A stretch of 44,252 bases of DNA. It comes from Microcaldota archaeon (GTDB taxonomy: Archaea > Micrarchaeota > Micrarchaeia > Norongarragalinales > JACRGE01). The position numbers and the translations under genes were made by a program. The DNA lies in contig JACRGE010000020.1 of NCBI GenBank assembly GCA_016212465.1, positions 1 through 44,252 of the forward strand, read 5' to 3'. Position 1 is the stretch's first letter; every line of letters starts with the position of its first letter. Shown in pieces: positions 1 to 9,311 of this stretch. The notes under the pieces are model-generated. The model saw only the letters and a program-made list of their open reading frames with translations. It was not told the DNA's origin and did not search any database.

Positions 1-740
1 TCACCCAATTCCTCGAATTCAATTATTCCTGCCTGTAGTTTGTCTTTCTTGAAGAGATAAACATAGAGAATGCCCACGAATGCACCGAAGACGTGTACGA
101 TGAAGCTGGTTGGAGTTGAAGATTCCCTTTGCTTGCCTTCAACAGAAATCGCTGCCTTCTTTTCAATTACTTGAAGCGTTTGATTCACTTGACTCGCTTC
201 AATGGTTTTGTTTTCCTTTATGAGGTTGGTAATGTTTTGCTTCAATTCCTGGGTCTGGTGAACGAGTTGCTTGGTGTGGGCCTCAGAGAGATAAGAGAAT
301 AAGGGAAAAAACAGAAAGACTAGCAATAACGTGGAAGCTACTAGAAGCAAAAGAGATTTCTTCGGCTTTAAGGCGGTTGCTGCACTCATCAACCCAGAAA
401 TCGCTGCACTAGCGCCAACCAAGTAAGTGTTTGTGTTCAACAAAGAAAACAGAAGGCTTGCGACAACGCCTGAGGAAAAGAATATAAGCAAAACGTCAAA
501 GGATGAAAGCACGGATTCCAGAAGTACAGCGAACAGTATCAGCGGCAAGAGATTGCCTATTAGGTGGAGGATTCCCACGTGAATAAACGTGTGGGAAAAA
601 AAGCCAGCTGGTTTGTTATAAAGCTGAAACCCAAGCTGTTGCACCTCCGCGTTTGATATGTAAAACGTTCCATTCGAGAGAACGTAGTAGGTTCCCACTA
701 CAAGCAAAGACAAAAAAATGGTTGCAAATGGAAGCCGCAT
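1..740 (-). CDS. Rhomboid-like membrane serine protease, 3' end cut by window edge
   Basis: Minus-strand translation from ATG at 740 (MRLPFATIFLSLLVV...HVGILHLIGNLLPL...YLVGASAAISGLMSA...FIVHVFGAFVGILYVYLF...) stays open to base 1. GASx serine motif, later HxxGA helix. Absent from the ORF track because it has no stop in the window. Confidence 0.7.
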   Translation of the reverse strand, partial: MRLPFATIFLSLLVVGTYYVLSNGTFYISNAEVQQLGFQLYNKPAGFFSHTFIHVGILHLIGNLLPLILFAVLLESVLSSFDVLLIFFSSGVVASLLFSLLNTNTYLVGASAAISGLMSAATALKPKKSLLLLVASTLLLVFLFFPLFSYLSEAHTKQLVHQTQELKQNITNLIKENKTIEASQVNQTLQVIEKKAAISVEGKQRESSTPTSFIVHVFGAFVGILYVYLFKKDKLQAGIIEFEELG

Positions 741-982
741 AAATGAGTAAAGAAAAATCAGTTTATATGAATTTTCCAAATGAAAAAAACCAATATTACT
801 AAGCAATAGAAAAAACCCGGGCAGATAAGTGAGGGTGGTAGAGTGAAGTTTTAAAGAATTAGGCCAGCTCTATGACAGAGCTGGCAGGGCGACCAGTTCA
901 ACCCACCTTCATAGAATCCGCAAAAAGCCTAGGAAAAGCAAGAATAAATACCTTGCTTTTTACTACTCTGGACCAATTAATG

Positions 983-1196
983 CGGGCTCGGCGCGAGTGG
1001 CGGACACTTTTCAAAAATGACTGGAGAAAGCGTCTTTCGAATTCGCGATCCAGACGAACCTACGGTTCTTTCTATTCTCCCTTTCGAGCAAGAGTTCTTT
1101 TCTCTCCCTAGGGTCTCTTTTCTTACAAGAAAAGAGAGGCTACGCGCGACCGTCCGGTTAAGAGCCGGATGCTCTGCCAAGCTGAGCTACGAGCCC
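983..1196 (-). tRNA. tRNA-Lys (anticodon CTT) interrupted in the T-loop by about 140 nt (noncanonical intron(s) or disruption)
   Basis: Minus strand GGGCTCG-TA-GCTC..GAGC-A-TCCGG-CTCTTAA-CCGGA-CGGTC-GCGCG, then 147 nt, then CGCGC-CGAGCCC-G. Acceptor (7 bp) and T stem (5 bp) both complete. Confidence 0.7.
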
Positions 1197-1578
1197 AAGC
1201 AACATAATGATTGAAAGAAACAGGTATAAAATATTTACCGCGGGGAAGGAATAGTAATAAAAAAGCGTTTTTGAAAATAGGCGCTAAAACGGCCTTTGTT
1301 GAGAAGCTCAGATTTTTTCTGGAGTTTGACTACGCGGCTTCAAAAAACGCACCTGACGCAGGACTCTGCTTTCGCAAAAACTATAAAGCTGTGGGGTTTT
1401 GTTGAAACTCTTAGTTTTTCTTGGAGGGGAAAATGCAGAAAGTTCAATTTTGGTACAACTAGCCAAAATTTGCGTCCAACGCAGAAATCAACGGTTACAA
1501 AAACTATAAAACCAGGAGGAAAACTTTTTCAACAGAACTCGCGAAAACTATAAATAAGTTCGTAATGTTATTAAGAGT

Positions 1579-2097
1579 ATGACCCGGAAACGAGCGCCCC
1601 CCTTGATTTTTTTAGAATCATATATTGATGAAATAGCGGGCAAGCGCGGGGTAAAAATCGTTGAATGTATTGGTGATGGTGCAACAGACGAACGAATTGA
1701 ACAAAAAACCAGCATAAAGATTGCTGAAATCCGGTCAATCCTCAACCACCTGCACAGTTATGGAATTGTTGATTATGTAAGGGAAAAAAACCTTTCTAGT
1801 GGATGGTTTACGTATACTTGGCGCCTTTGCCTTGATCGGGCTTTGCAAAACCTATTGCTTGTGAAAAAAAGGGAATACGAGCGATTAAAAAATAAATTGG
1901 ATTTTGGGGTGGGTTACAATATATACTGCTGCAAAAAAGGCTGTATGGAAATTGAATTTGATGCGGCAATGGAGAATAGATTCCGTTGCATGAAGTGTGG
2001 CGGGGTTTTGACACAAATAGATCGACAAGTGGAAATGAAGGAGTTGGAAGAAAAGATAAACATCATCGAAAAGATAATTAACAACAAAACATACTAG
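1579..2097 (+). CDS. tfe: Transcription initiation factor E subunit alpha (TFE)
   Basis: N-terminal winged helix, C-terminal zinc ribbon (CCKKGC...CMKCGG) and terminal helix; TFE architecture. Confidence 0.8.
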   Translation: MTRKRAPPLIFLESYIDEIAGKRGVKIVECIGDGATDERIEQKTSIKIAEIRSILNHLHSYGIVDYVREKNLSSGWFTYTWRLCLDRALQNLLLVKKREYERLKNKLDFGVGYNIYCCKKGCMEIEFDAAMENRFRCMKCGGVLTQIDRQVEMKELEEKINIIEKIINNKTY

Positions 2098-2106
2098 TTA
2101 TTGTTT

Positions 2107-2213
2107 AGCGGGGTAGGGTAGCTAGGAGTGCCCGCTGGGCTCATAACCCGGAGACCGGTGGTTCAAAGATTCGGCTTTTAATAAGCTCATTGTTGAGAGT
2201 CCACCCCCCGCTA
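2107..2213 (+). tRNA. Initiator tRNA-Met (CAT) with a 32-nt intron in the T-loop (position 59/60)
   Basis: AGCGGGG/CCCCGCT acceptor with A1:U72, anticodon stem CTGGG-CTCATAA-CCCGG with three G:C pairs, T stem GGTGG/CCACC. T-loop TTCAAA[2168-2199]T gives TTCAAAT when spliced. Confidence 0.9.
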
Positions 2214-2284
2214 TCTGCTTATCATACAAGGTTTTTGGGTCTGCGGCCGGGTTTTATAAAAGGAGAGTGTAGAAGGAAAGCAAA

Positions 2285-2605
2285 TTATGTTGTGGGTTTT
2301 CTGTACCTATATGAATATGGTAGGGGCTTTTCTGGCTCAGCTTCCACTTCCTCCGTTGGTTGACTCTGTACTGAAGGAGAGATTATCACAATTTTTTCAA
2401 CTGCCTTTACACTTTTGTACATGATTGTTTTTTCCCTGAAAATCCTTTTCGCTTCATCCTTGCTTGCTACCTTGATTGGCTCTAGTGTAAGTCTAATGAT
2501 TTCTCCCTTCTGCAGGTCCAGTATGACATCATAGATTTTTCCTATATACTGTGCGTTATCAGTATAAACATCCATTCCAAGCAATTGTGAGATTCTTGTA
2601 GCCAT
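2285..2605 (-). CDS. PRC-barrel domain protein
   Basis: MATRISQLLGMDVYTDNAQYIGKIYDVILDLQKGEIIRLTLEP pattern. Confidence 0.7.
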   Translation of the reverse strand: MATRISQLLGMDVYTDNAQYIGKIYDVILDLQKGEIIRLTLEPIKVASKDEAKRIFREKTIMYKSVKAVEKIVIISPSVQSQPTEEVEAEPEKPLPYSYRYRKPTT

Positions 2606-2669
2606 TTAAACAACCTCCTTCCAAAATTGATTGAATTAATTAAAGGTAATGTTTTTTAATTCTTTTCTT

Positions 2670-3134
2670 TCAAACCGCCCTGAGCGCTGTGGTTTTACTG
2701 ACTTCATTCAATACATATCCATAGTCGCGGTAGTGGGATACTACTGAAATTCTTACTTTATAGGTTCCTGGTTCGGTTCTCTGCGTGCTGAAAACCGGGA
2801 TTTTGAGGGTTTTAGACTCGTTGGGCGGCAATTCCCCCAAGCGTATTTCCTTGTGACTGGTTAAAGCTGTTTGGTCAAAACCAAGGGATTTTGGCACCCT
2901 AACCAACACAGATGTAAGCAAACTCCTGTCAAAAACATTTTTGACAGTAATCACTAAATCAACGCTGTCGTTCTTGTGTGAAAGCAGGCGAAGGGGAAAT
3001 ATTTTACTGTCAAGAGCGTAGAACGCTTCTGGTGAATCCCTTCGTTTGCTAAATAAATCAAAAAAGCCCACATTATCCCCACAGCAAACGGTAAGAGCAC
3101 GCCTATGAAACCTAGTCCCTGAAACATATTCCAT
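2670..3134 (-). CDS. Hypothetical protein with CARDB/NEW3-like Ig-fold domain; GTG start at 3071 also possible
   Basis: VDLVITVKNVFDRSLLTSVLVRVPKSLGF...GELPPNESKTLKIPVFSTQRTEPGTYKVRISV resembles CARDB-type beta sandwich. Confidence 0.5.
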   Translation of the reverse strand: MEYVSGTRFHRRALTVCCGDNVGFFDLFSKRRDSPEAFYALDSKIFPLRLLSHKNDSVDLVITVKNVFDRSLLTSVLVRVPKSLGFDQTALTSHKEIRLGELPPNESKTLKIPVFSTQRTEPGTYKVRISVVSHYRDYGYVLNEVSKTTALRAV

Positions 3135-3153
3135 GCATTAAAAACTTAAATAA

Positions 3154-3534
3154 TTATGTTTTAAGCCAAGTTTCCCACCAAGACCCGTATTTATTCAGTG
3201 TTTCTGTAAAGGCGGCATCAAGTTTATACTTTTTTGTTTGTTCGTCCTTGAAAATCATTCCCGCCCGTTCCAGCGCTAAACACAACAAATAGAGGGTGCT
3301 CTTGCTCGTGTTCAAATTCGTTAGCAGTTCTCCAAAGGTCTGTGGTTGTTGCTTCAAATTCTCCAAGAGGGAGATGGTAAGTTGTTTTTTAGGGTGTGAG
3401 AAGGTAAAACTGTTATTTATGAAATCAAAGATAGTGAACTGCGCGCTGGTTATTTTTGTAGCGTCCAATAGATCTACCTGAAAGCGTACGCGCGTGTGTT
3501 TCTTTTGCTTCAAATAGTGTCCTTCCAACCCCAC
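3154..3534 (-). CDS. Winged-helix transcriptional regulator (ArsR-like)
   Basis: FSHPKKQLTISLLENLKQQPQTFGELLTNLNTSKSTLYLLCLALERAGMIFKDEQTKKYKL. Confidence 0.6.
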   Translation of the reverse strand: MGLEGHYLKQKKHTRVRFQVDLLDATKITSAQFTIFDFINNSFTFSHPKKQLTISLLENLKQQPQTFGELLTNLNTSKSTLYLLCLALERAGMIFKDEQTKKYKLDAAFTETLNKYGSWWETWLKT

Positions 3535-3699
3535 ACGCCCCCCACACTTCCACTATTATCCTTGTATTTTCTATTTCTTAAATTAAAGAGGATAAAATTA
3601 AATAAAAAGTAAACGGCTCACCCAAAAGACATAAATATAAAAATTAATCACTTTATTCTTACGAAATCTGGTTTTATTTAAACAAAAATTATTGGAAGT

Positions 3700-4989
3700 G
3701 TGGTGAGTATGGGCGTTATTTTGTCTATTAAAGCAAGGGAAGTCCTGGACTCGCGCGGGAACCCCACTATTGAGGCGGAAGTATGCACGAAGGAAGGACT
3801 TTTTCGTTCAATGGTGCCCTCGGGTGCAAGTACGGGAGAAAAGGAAGCACTTGAATTAAGGGACGGGGGTTCAAGATATGGCGGGAAGGGGGTTTTGAAG
3901 GCAGTTGAGAACGTTAACAAAACAATTGCTCCAAGACTAATTGGCTTAAACCCCGAAAACCAGGCCGATATAGACGCGTTCATGATTGAGTTGGATGGCA
4001 CAGCCACAAAATCTCGGCTGGGTGCGAACGCCATCCTTTCCGTGAGCATGGCGGTTGCACAAGCAGGCGCTTGCTCCAAGGGCGTTCCATTATATCAACA
4101 CCTAGCGGAATTGGCTGACAACAAAAACCGCATTCTACCAACACCCCAGCTAAATGTGATGAACGGGGGCAAACATGCAGGAAGAGAGGAAGACATTCAG
4201 GAACTAATGCTTGCACCACTTCATTTTACTTCCTATAAAGAGGCGCTGAGGGCCTCAGTTGAAGCGTATTATGTTTTGGGGGGTTTGCTTAAGAAAAAGT
4301 ATGGGGCACAAGGAACCCTTCTCGGAGACGAGGGGGGGTTTGTTCCTCCTGTGAATTCAGCACAGGAGCGAATGGACCTAATGCTCAAAGCAATAGAAGA
4401 AGCCGGTTATGGAGGAAAGATTGAACTCGCAGTTGACTCTGCTTCAAGCGAGTTTTATGAAAACGGCGTTTACAAGTTGTATGGAAAAGCGTATTCAAGC
4501 GCAGAGTTAGTGGACTACTACACGGAATTGGTTGAAGTGTATCCCATCTATTCCTGGGAGGACGGAATGGCGGAAAACGATTGGGTGGGTTGGAAGGGAC
4601 TGACTTCAAAACTGGGTTCCAAAATCCAAATCGTTGGAGACGACGTGTTAGTTACAAACACCCAATTCATCAAACAAGCCATTTCGGAAAAAGCGTGCAA
4701 CGCGTTGTTGCTTAAATTCAACCAAATTGGTTCTGTTTCAGAAGGGATTGGCGCAGCCAACTTGTCGTTCAAGGCGGGTTGGGGGGTTGTAGAATCCCAT
4801 CGCTCGGGCGAAACCGAGGACTCCTTCATCGCGGATGCAGTAGTCGGCCTTGGCGCAGGTCAGTCAAAGTTCGGTGGGCCCGCCAGAAGCTCTAGGAATG
4901 CAAAATACAATCAATTGCTTAGGATAGAAGAAGCTCTAGGAAGCAAGGCGAGGTATGCTGGAAAAAATTTTAGAAAAGGGGGGAACTGA
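3700..4989 (+). CDS. eno: Enolase
   Basis: AREVLDSRGNPTIEAEV, GASTGEKEALELRD, SHRSGETEDSFIAD motifs. Start may be 3709. Confidence 0.97.
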   Translation: MVSMGVILSIKAREVLDSRGNPTIEAEVCTKEGLFRSMVPSGASTGEKEALELRDGGSRYGGKGVLKAVENVNKTIAPRLIGLNPENQADIDAFMIELDGTATKSRLGANAILSVSMAVAQAGACSKGVPLYQHLAELADNKNRILPTPQLNVMNGGKHAGREEDIQELMLAPLHFTSYKEALRASVEAYYVLGGLLKKKYGAQGTLLGDEGGFVPPVNSAQERMDLMLKAIEEAGYGGKIELAVDSASSEFYENGVYKLYGKAYSSAELVDYYTELVEVYPIYSWEDGMAENDWVGWKGLTSKLGSKIQIVGDDVLVTNTQFIKQAISEKACNALLLKFNQIGSVSEGIGAANLSFKAGWGVVESHRSGETEDSFIADAVVGLGAGQSKFGGPARSSRNAKYNQLLRIEEALGSKARYAGKNFRKGGN

Positions 4990-6207
4990 GTGAAAACGCT
5001 TTTGATTATATTGGATGGGTTGGGGGACAGGCCAATAAAGGAACTGAACGGCAAAACCCCGTTGGAGGCAGCTGAGAAACCAAACCTGAATAAACTCGCT
5101 GAAAAAGGCATCTGTGGGATGATGAATTCAGTTGATTTCGGTGTGCGGCCAGGCAGCGATACCTCCCACCTCTCAATATTCGGCTACGACCCGGCCATTT
5201 ATTATACTGGTAGGGGACCAATTGAAGCAGCTGGGGCGGGTATTGAATTAAAACCAGGAGACGTGGCGTTAAGGGCAAACCTCGGAACCGTTGACGAAAA
5301 ACTCACCATACTTGACCGCAGAGCTGGAAGAATTGATTCAGTCAAACCATTTGAAGAGGACTTAAACAACATCAAACTAGCTGGAGTGCAAGTGATTTTT
5401 CGTGCAGGAGTAGAACACAGGGGGGCGGTAGTGCTTCGCGGAAGGAACCTAAGTTCAAGTGTCAGCGATCCCGACCCACACGAAGTCGGTTTGAAAGTAA
5501 AGAAAATTATTCCCTTGGAAAAAACCAAGGCAGCTGAGAACACAGCCAAACTCCTTGAAGAATACTGTTCAAAAGCACACCTCATGCTTAAAAACCACAC
5601 CGTCAACAAGGAGCGTCAAAACAAGGGGCTTCTACCAGCCAACTACCTGCTTGTCAGGGGAGCGGGCATAGTTCCAAACATTCCTTCCTTCAAAGAAAGA
5701 TATGGATTGAATGCCGCGTGCATCGCTGGCGGCGGGTTATATAAAGGAATTGGGAGACTACTCAGCATGAGCATCTTGACCGTTGAGGGAGCAACCGGGG
5801 GGGCGAACACCAACCTAACTGCAAAGTTTAACGCAGTAAAAAAAGCCCTTGAACAATGCGATTTTGTTTTCCTCCACATAAAAGGAACCGACTCCCTCTC
5901 TGAAGACGGTGACTTCATTGGAAAGAAGCATTTTATTGAGCGCGTTGATTCAGCAACCCCAATAATCTCTTCGCTCAATGATTTGCTTATCGTAGTCACC
6001 GGCGATCACTCTACTCCGAGTTATTTAAAACAACATTCTGCAGATCCCGTTCCAATACTATTCTGTGGAGGGGGCGTAAGAACAGACGACGTGCAGGAGT
6101 TTGGAGAACGGGCTTGTGCCAAAGGCGGACTAGGCAGAATCAAAGGCAGCCAACTCATGCCAGAGATAATAAACCTATTGGGCAAATCAAAGCTTTATGG
6201 GGCGTGA
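4990..6207 (+). CDS. apgM: Cofactor-independent phosphoglycerate mutase, archaeal type
   Basis: LLIILDGLGDRPIKELNGKTPLEAAEKPNLNKLAEKGICGMM; VVTGDHSTPSYLKQHSADPVPIL. GTG start. Confidence 0.95.
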   Translation: MKTLLIILDGLGDRPIKELNGKTPLEAAEKPNLNKLAEKGICGMMNSVDFGVRPGSDTSHLSIFGYDPAIYYTGRGPIEAAGAGIELKPGDVALRANLGTVDEKLTILDRRAGRIDSVKPFEEDLNNIKLAGVQVIFRAGVEHRGAVVLRGRNLSSSVSDPDPHEVGLKVKKIIPLEKTKAAENTAKLLEEYCSKAHLMLKNHTVNKERQNKGLLPANYLLVRGAGIVPNIPSFKERYGLNAACIAGGGLYKGIGRLLSMSILTVEGATGGANTNLTAKFNAVKKALEQCDFVFLHIKGTDSLSEDGDFIGKKHFIERVDSATPIISSLNDLLIVVTGDHSTPSYLKQHSADPVPILFCGGGVRTDDVQEFGERACAKGGLGRIKGSQLMPEIINLLGKSKLYGA

Positions 6208-6211
6208 TTTG

Positions 6212-6727
6212 ATGAAACCGTTTTTGTTTTTTATACCCTTAGAAAATTTCCGTGACGAGGAATTGTTTGAGCCAAAAAAAGTTCTTGAAGGAAAAGGAAC
6301 TGAAACAAAAACCGCTAGCACTCTGAAGAAAACCGCGAGTGGGAAACTGGGCGGAGCAGCTACTGTTGATTTTTCTCTCAACGAAATAAAAACCCAAGAC
6401 TTTTCAGGAATCGCTTTTGTGGGTGGGCCGGGAGTCATTCAGTTCAAGCTCTACGAAAACAAGGAATTGCTTTCCCTTGCAACCAGTTTTTATGCTGAAA
6501 ACAAGGTCGTAGCTGCCATCTGCGTTGCACCAAGGATACTAGCAGCGGCGGGTTTGTTGAAAGGAAGAAAAGCCACCGCTTTTCCAGACGATGAAACAAT
6601 TTCCATACTCAAAGAGTGCGGCGCTGTTTTTACGGACAAGGCAGTTGAAGTTGATGGAAGAATTATTACTGCAAATGGCCCAGGAGCAGCAAAAAAATTT
6701 GGCGAAGCAATACTTTCAACTCTCTAG
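6212..6727 (+). CDS. DJ-1/PfpI family protein
   Basis: IAFVGGPGVIQFKLYENKELLSLATSFYAENKVVAAICVAPRILAAAGLLKGRKATAFPD with the nucleophile-elbow Cys. Confidence 0.85.
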   Translation: MKPFLFFIPLENFRDEELFEPKKVLEGKGTETKTASTLKKTASGKLGGAATVDFSLNEIKTQDFSGIAFVGGPGVIQFKLYENKELLSLATSFYAENKVVAAICVAPRILAAAGLLKGRKATAFPDDETISILKECGAVFTDKAVEVDGRIITANGPGAAKKFGEAILSTL

Positions 6728-7366
6728 CCTTTTCATGCACTCTTTCTCCAAAGGACAGTTTATGCAAGCAGGTGCATTCTTCTTGCAATAGTTCTTACCC
6801 AATCCAACAAGCAACGCATGGAATTCGTTGTATATCTTTGTGTCTTTTGGCAGCCTTTCTTCAAACCATTCTTTAAGCGCATCATAGCCCCTTTTTTCTA
6901 TGCCGAAAAACCTGCTGCAGAACCTGCGGGTATATGCGTCGATCACGAAAACGCGTTTACCCCCCGCATAAAGCAGGATTGAATCGGCTGTTTCCCTTCC
7001 AATTCCGTTCAACCCCAACAACTCAGAACGGATTTCCCAACAATCTCTTTTGAAGAAATCATCCAACGAGCCACCATACTTCTCATATAAATACTTAGCA
7101 ACCCCCCTAATCCTTTTCGCCTTTTGCTTGTAATAACCAGCCGGTCGCACGCAACGCTCAACCTCTTCATATTTTGCTTCAGCCAAGCGTTTCATACTCA
7201 GCAAACCCCCTTCCTCCAAATTGCCGATTGCTTTCTCCACATTCCTCCAAGTGGTTTGTTGAGTCAAGATCGCCCCCACCACTACCTCGAATGGAGTCCG
7301 TGCCGGCCACCAATTTTGTCTGCCAGACTTTCTTAAAAGCGTTTCATAAACCCTAATTAATTCCAT
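6716..7366 (-). CDS. Endonuclease III-like DNA glycosylase (HhH-GPD, 4Fe-4S)
   Basis: FEVVVGAILTQQTTWRNVEKAI, LLGLNGIGRETADSILLYAGGKRVFVIDAYTRR, C-terminal CKKNAPACINCPLEKEC. Confidence 0.9.
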   Translation of the reverse strand: MELIRVYETLLRKSGRQNWWPARTPFEVVVGAILTQQTTWRNVEKAIGNLEEGGLLSMKRLAEAKYEEVERCVRPAGYYKQKAKRIRGVAKYLYEKYGGSLDDFFKRDCWEIRSELLGLNGIGRETADSILLYAGGKRVFVIDAYTRRFCSRFFGIEKRGYDALKEWFEERLPKDTKIYNEFHALLVGLGKNYCKKNAPACINCPLEKECMKRLES

Positions 7367-7452
7367 AAAACAATTCCAGCAAACAAAAATAAATTCCCTG
7401 CTGCTTAAACAAACCTTTATAATAAATTGTTTCCTCTTCTTGTCGTGGAACA

Positions 7453-7779
7453 ATGAGATTCATTTATTTATGCAACAACTGCCGCCACCAATTCGAAGCA
7501 GAAACAGAGGCAGCTATATGCCCAAGGTGCAGCAGCAAACGCACCTCAAGACACGCGGTGATTCGCAGAGAGGAGAGTCCCCAACAGGCTTCCAACGTAC
7601 GGGCACACACGCCCCTCATCTACCGCGAAGGAAAACCGGGCTGGAAGCAATTCCACTCCACTGAATTAAAAACCTGCTTGGAGTGTGGGGGCTCAGAGTT
7701 TGATTTCGACAGGAGAAAGAACGAGAAAACCTGCAGAAAGTGCGGAAACGTTGTGAGAGTTGCAAGACCTACGCAATAG
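7453..7779 (+). CDS. Small protein with two zinc ribbons
   Basis: CNNCRHQFEAETEAAICPRCSS and CLECGGSEFDFDRRKNEKTCRKCG. Confidence 0.7.
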   Translation: MRFIYLCNNCRHQFEAETEAAICPRCSSKRTSRHAVIRREESPQQASNVRAHTPLIYREGKPGWKQFHSTELKTCLECGGSEFDFDRRKNEKTCRKCGNVVRVARPTQ

Positions 7780-7826
7780 TCTGTTCCAGTCCACCACTAT
7801 TTATTTTTTAACCGTTTTATCTCTTC

Positions 7827-9308
7827 ATGCCCGCGCCACTCCCCAAGCTCAAAACAACGGTTAAACACCCCACGCCCGGCGTCAGTGCGTTCTATTTCTA
7901 TCCAGAAGTTTTTTCTGATTTTGTGGTGAGGCAGAGAAGCGAGTTGCACGTTCGCCTTCCCACGACCTTTCCCCTCTCTGGAAACATTCGCGTAAGGAGA
8001 TGGAATTTCAGAAATGGGGAATTAGAAAAGAAGTGGACGCGAGTAAGGCACTTGGACGAAGCAGTTAGGCAAGCGATCCACGTTCACGGCTCAATCATGG
8101 AAGAGGTTGCTGAAAACCGAGGCATTCTTTTAGCTCTCTCAAAAACCCCGAGTGAGGGTGAGGTATTGCAGCTCGCAAAAAAGCTCGGGAGAGTGAGGCA
8201 CCCGGACCGGATTTCAGCTAGAGACGCACTGCTAACAAAAGACTTTAATGGGGCAAGACAAGCCCTCAAAAAAAGAAACGAAGTCTTGTTGAAGATTGAG
8301 GCGCCTTTCTTTCTGGACAGGGAAAAGCTTTTGCGGGGCCTGTATTTCCGCGTACTGGAACAGAGAGAGAATAACCGAGCCATCCGCGAGATAAACACCA
8401 ACGAGGTTCTTGCAACGGGCCTTGCACCAAACGCTTCTTTCAGAGAACGACGCCAGGCAGCAAATTTTCTTACAGGCATGTACAACAGACTACGCGACAT
8501 TCCATTGACTTACATAGAAAGAGTCAAAACAGAGCTTGCTGCAGCGAAAGCCCGTGGCGAAGCCTATGTCCAAGGACGCGAAATTGACGAATCAACGCTG
8601 ATCAAGCCCGCCCCCCACTCAGTCGCCCAGGCAATTGCCTGCGTCAGAACAGCATCCAAAGAATTCTTGGTTCATCCAGAGGCAGCTCACGCTAGTCTGC
8701 TTCTTGCCAGAGACCTACTCTTGGAGAGAAACAAACAAATTCGGAGGATTCTCTGGAGGCGGCCCCTAAAGAGCCCTGCTCGAATAGCGGACGCGGAATC
8801 TAGGCTCGAACGGGTTGAGAATGAGGGCATTGCACGCACAATAGAACTGAAGATGCTTCCACTTGTTTACAGCTATATCTTCACTCCCCCCAAGTACTTG
8901 AAGGAAAAAACCCTTGCCGAGCTTATGCGGGCTTGCGAAGAACTTTCAAACAAAATCGGTGGTGCAAGACAAATAGCTGCTACCAAAAACAACTTAGCTA
9001 ACGCAAGGACCGCGCTTTCGCAGAATGACCGGGAAACCGCCGTCAGCTTCTTGATCGGCGCCTCAAACCAGTTGCAGCGGCACCTCGTCAATTACTGTGA
9101 TATGTTGTCCAGCAAGCTGAGTGATGCGCGGGTGCGAGAACGCGTGGCCGCCAAGGCGTTGTTGAATGAAGCCAGGTCTGCATTTTCACGCAGAGACCAA
9201 ATAACCGCGATTAACCGCTTGGATAAAGCAGTCCGGCTGCTCTCTGAACGAGCTTTGGATATAAGGCGCAGGCAAGCCTATCTAGCTGCTAAAAGAAGAA
9301 GCCCGTGA
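7827..9308 (+). CDS. Hypothetical alpha-helical repeat protein
   Basis: Single 493-aa ORF; C-terminal half has recurrent ARxALxxxDxxxAxxxLxxAxxxL helical units. Confidence 0.6.
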   Translation: MPAPLPKLKTTVKHPTPGVSAFYFYPEVFSDFVVRQRSELHVRLPTTFPLSGNIRVRRWNFRNGELEKKWTRVRHLDEAVRQAIHVHGSIMEEVAENRGILLALSKTPSEGEVLQLAKKLGRVRHPDRISARDALLTKDFNGARQALKKRNEVLLKIEAPFFLDREKLLRGLYFRVLEQRENNRAIREINTNEVLATGLAPNASFRERRQAANFLTGMYNRLRDIPLTYIERVKTELAAAKARGEAYVQGREIDESTLIKPAPHSVAQAIACVRTASKEFLVHPEAAHASLLLARDLLLERNKQIRRILWRRPLKSPARIADAESRLERVENEGIARTIELKMLPLVYSYIFTPPKYLKEKTLAELMRACEELSNKIGGARQIAATKNNLANARTALSQNDRETAVSFLIGASNQLQRHLVNYCDMLSSKLSDARVRERVAAKALLNEARSAFSRRDQITAINRLDKAVRLLSERALDIRRRQAYLAAKRRSP

Positions 9309-9311
9309 CCA

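Noticed and set aside
863-885. GCCAGCTCT-ATGAC-AGAGCTGGC perfect hairpin, possible tRNA arm
   Set aside because: The loop is 5 nt and no acceptor/T/D arms fit around it; retained only as an isolated hairpin or terminator possibility.
3678-4079. Long antisense ORFs inside eno, apgM, Lhr, dtdA and other genes
   Set aside because: They mirror well-supported genes on the other strand and lack family features; codon-bias artefacts.
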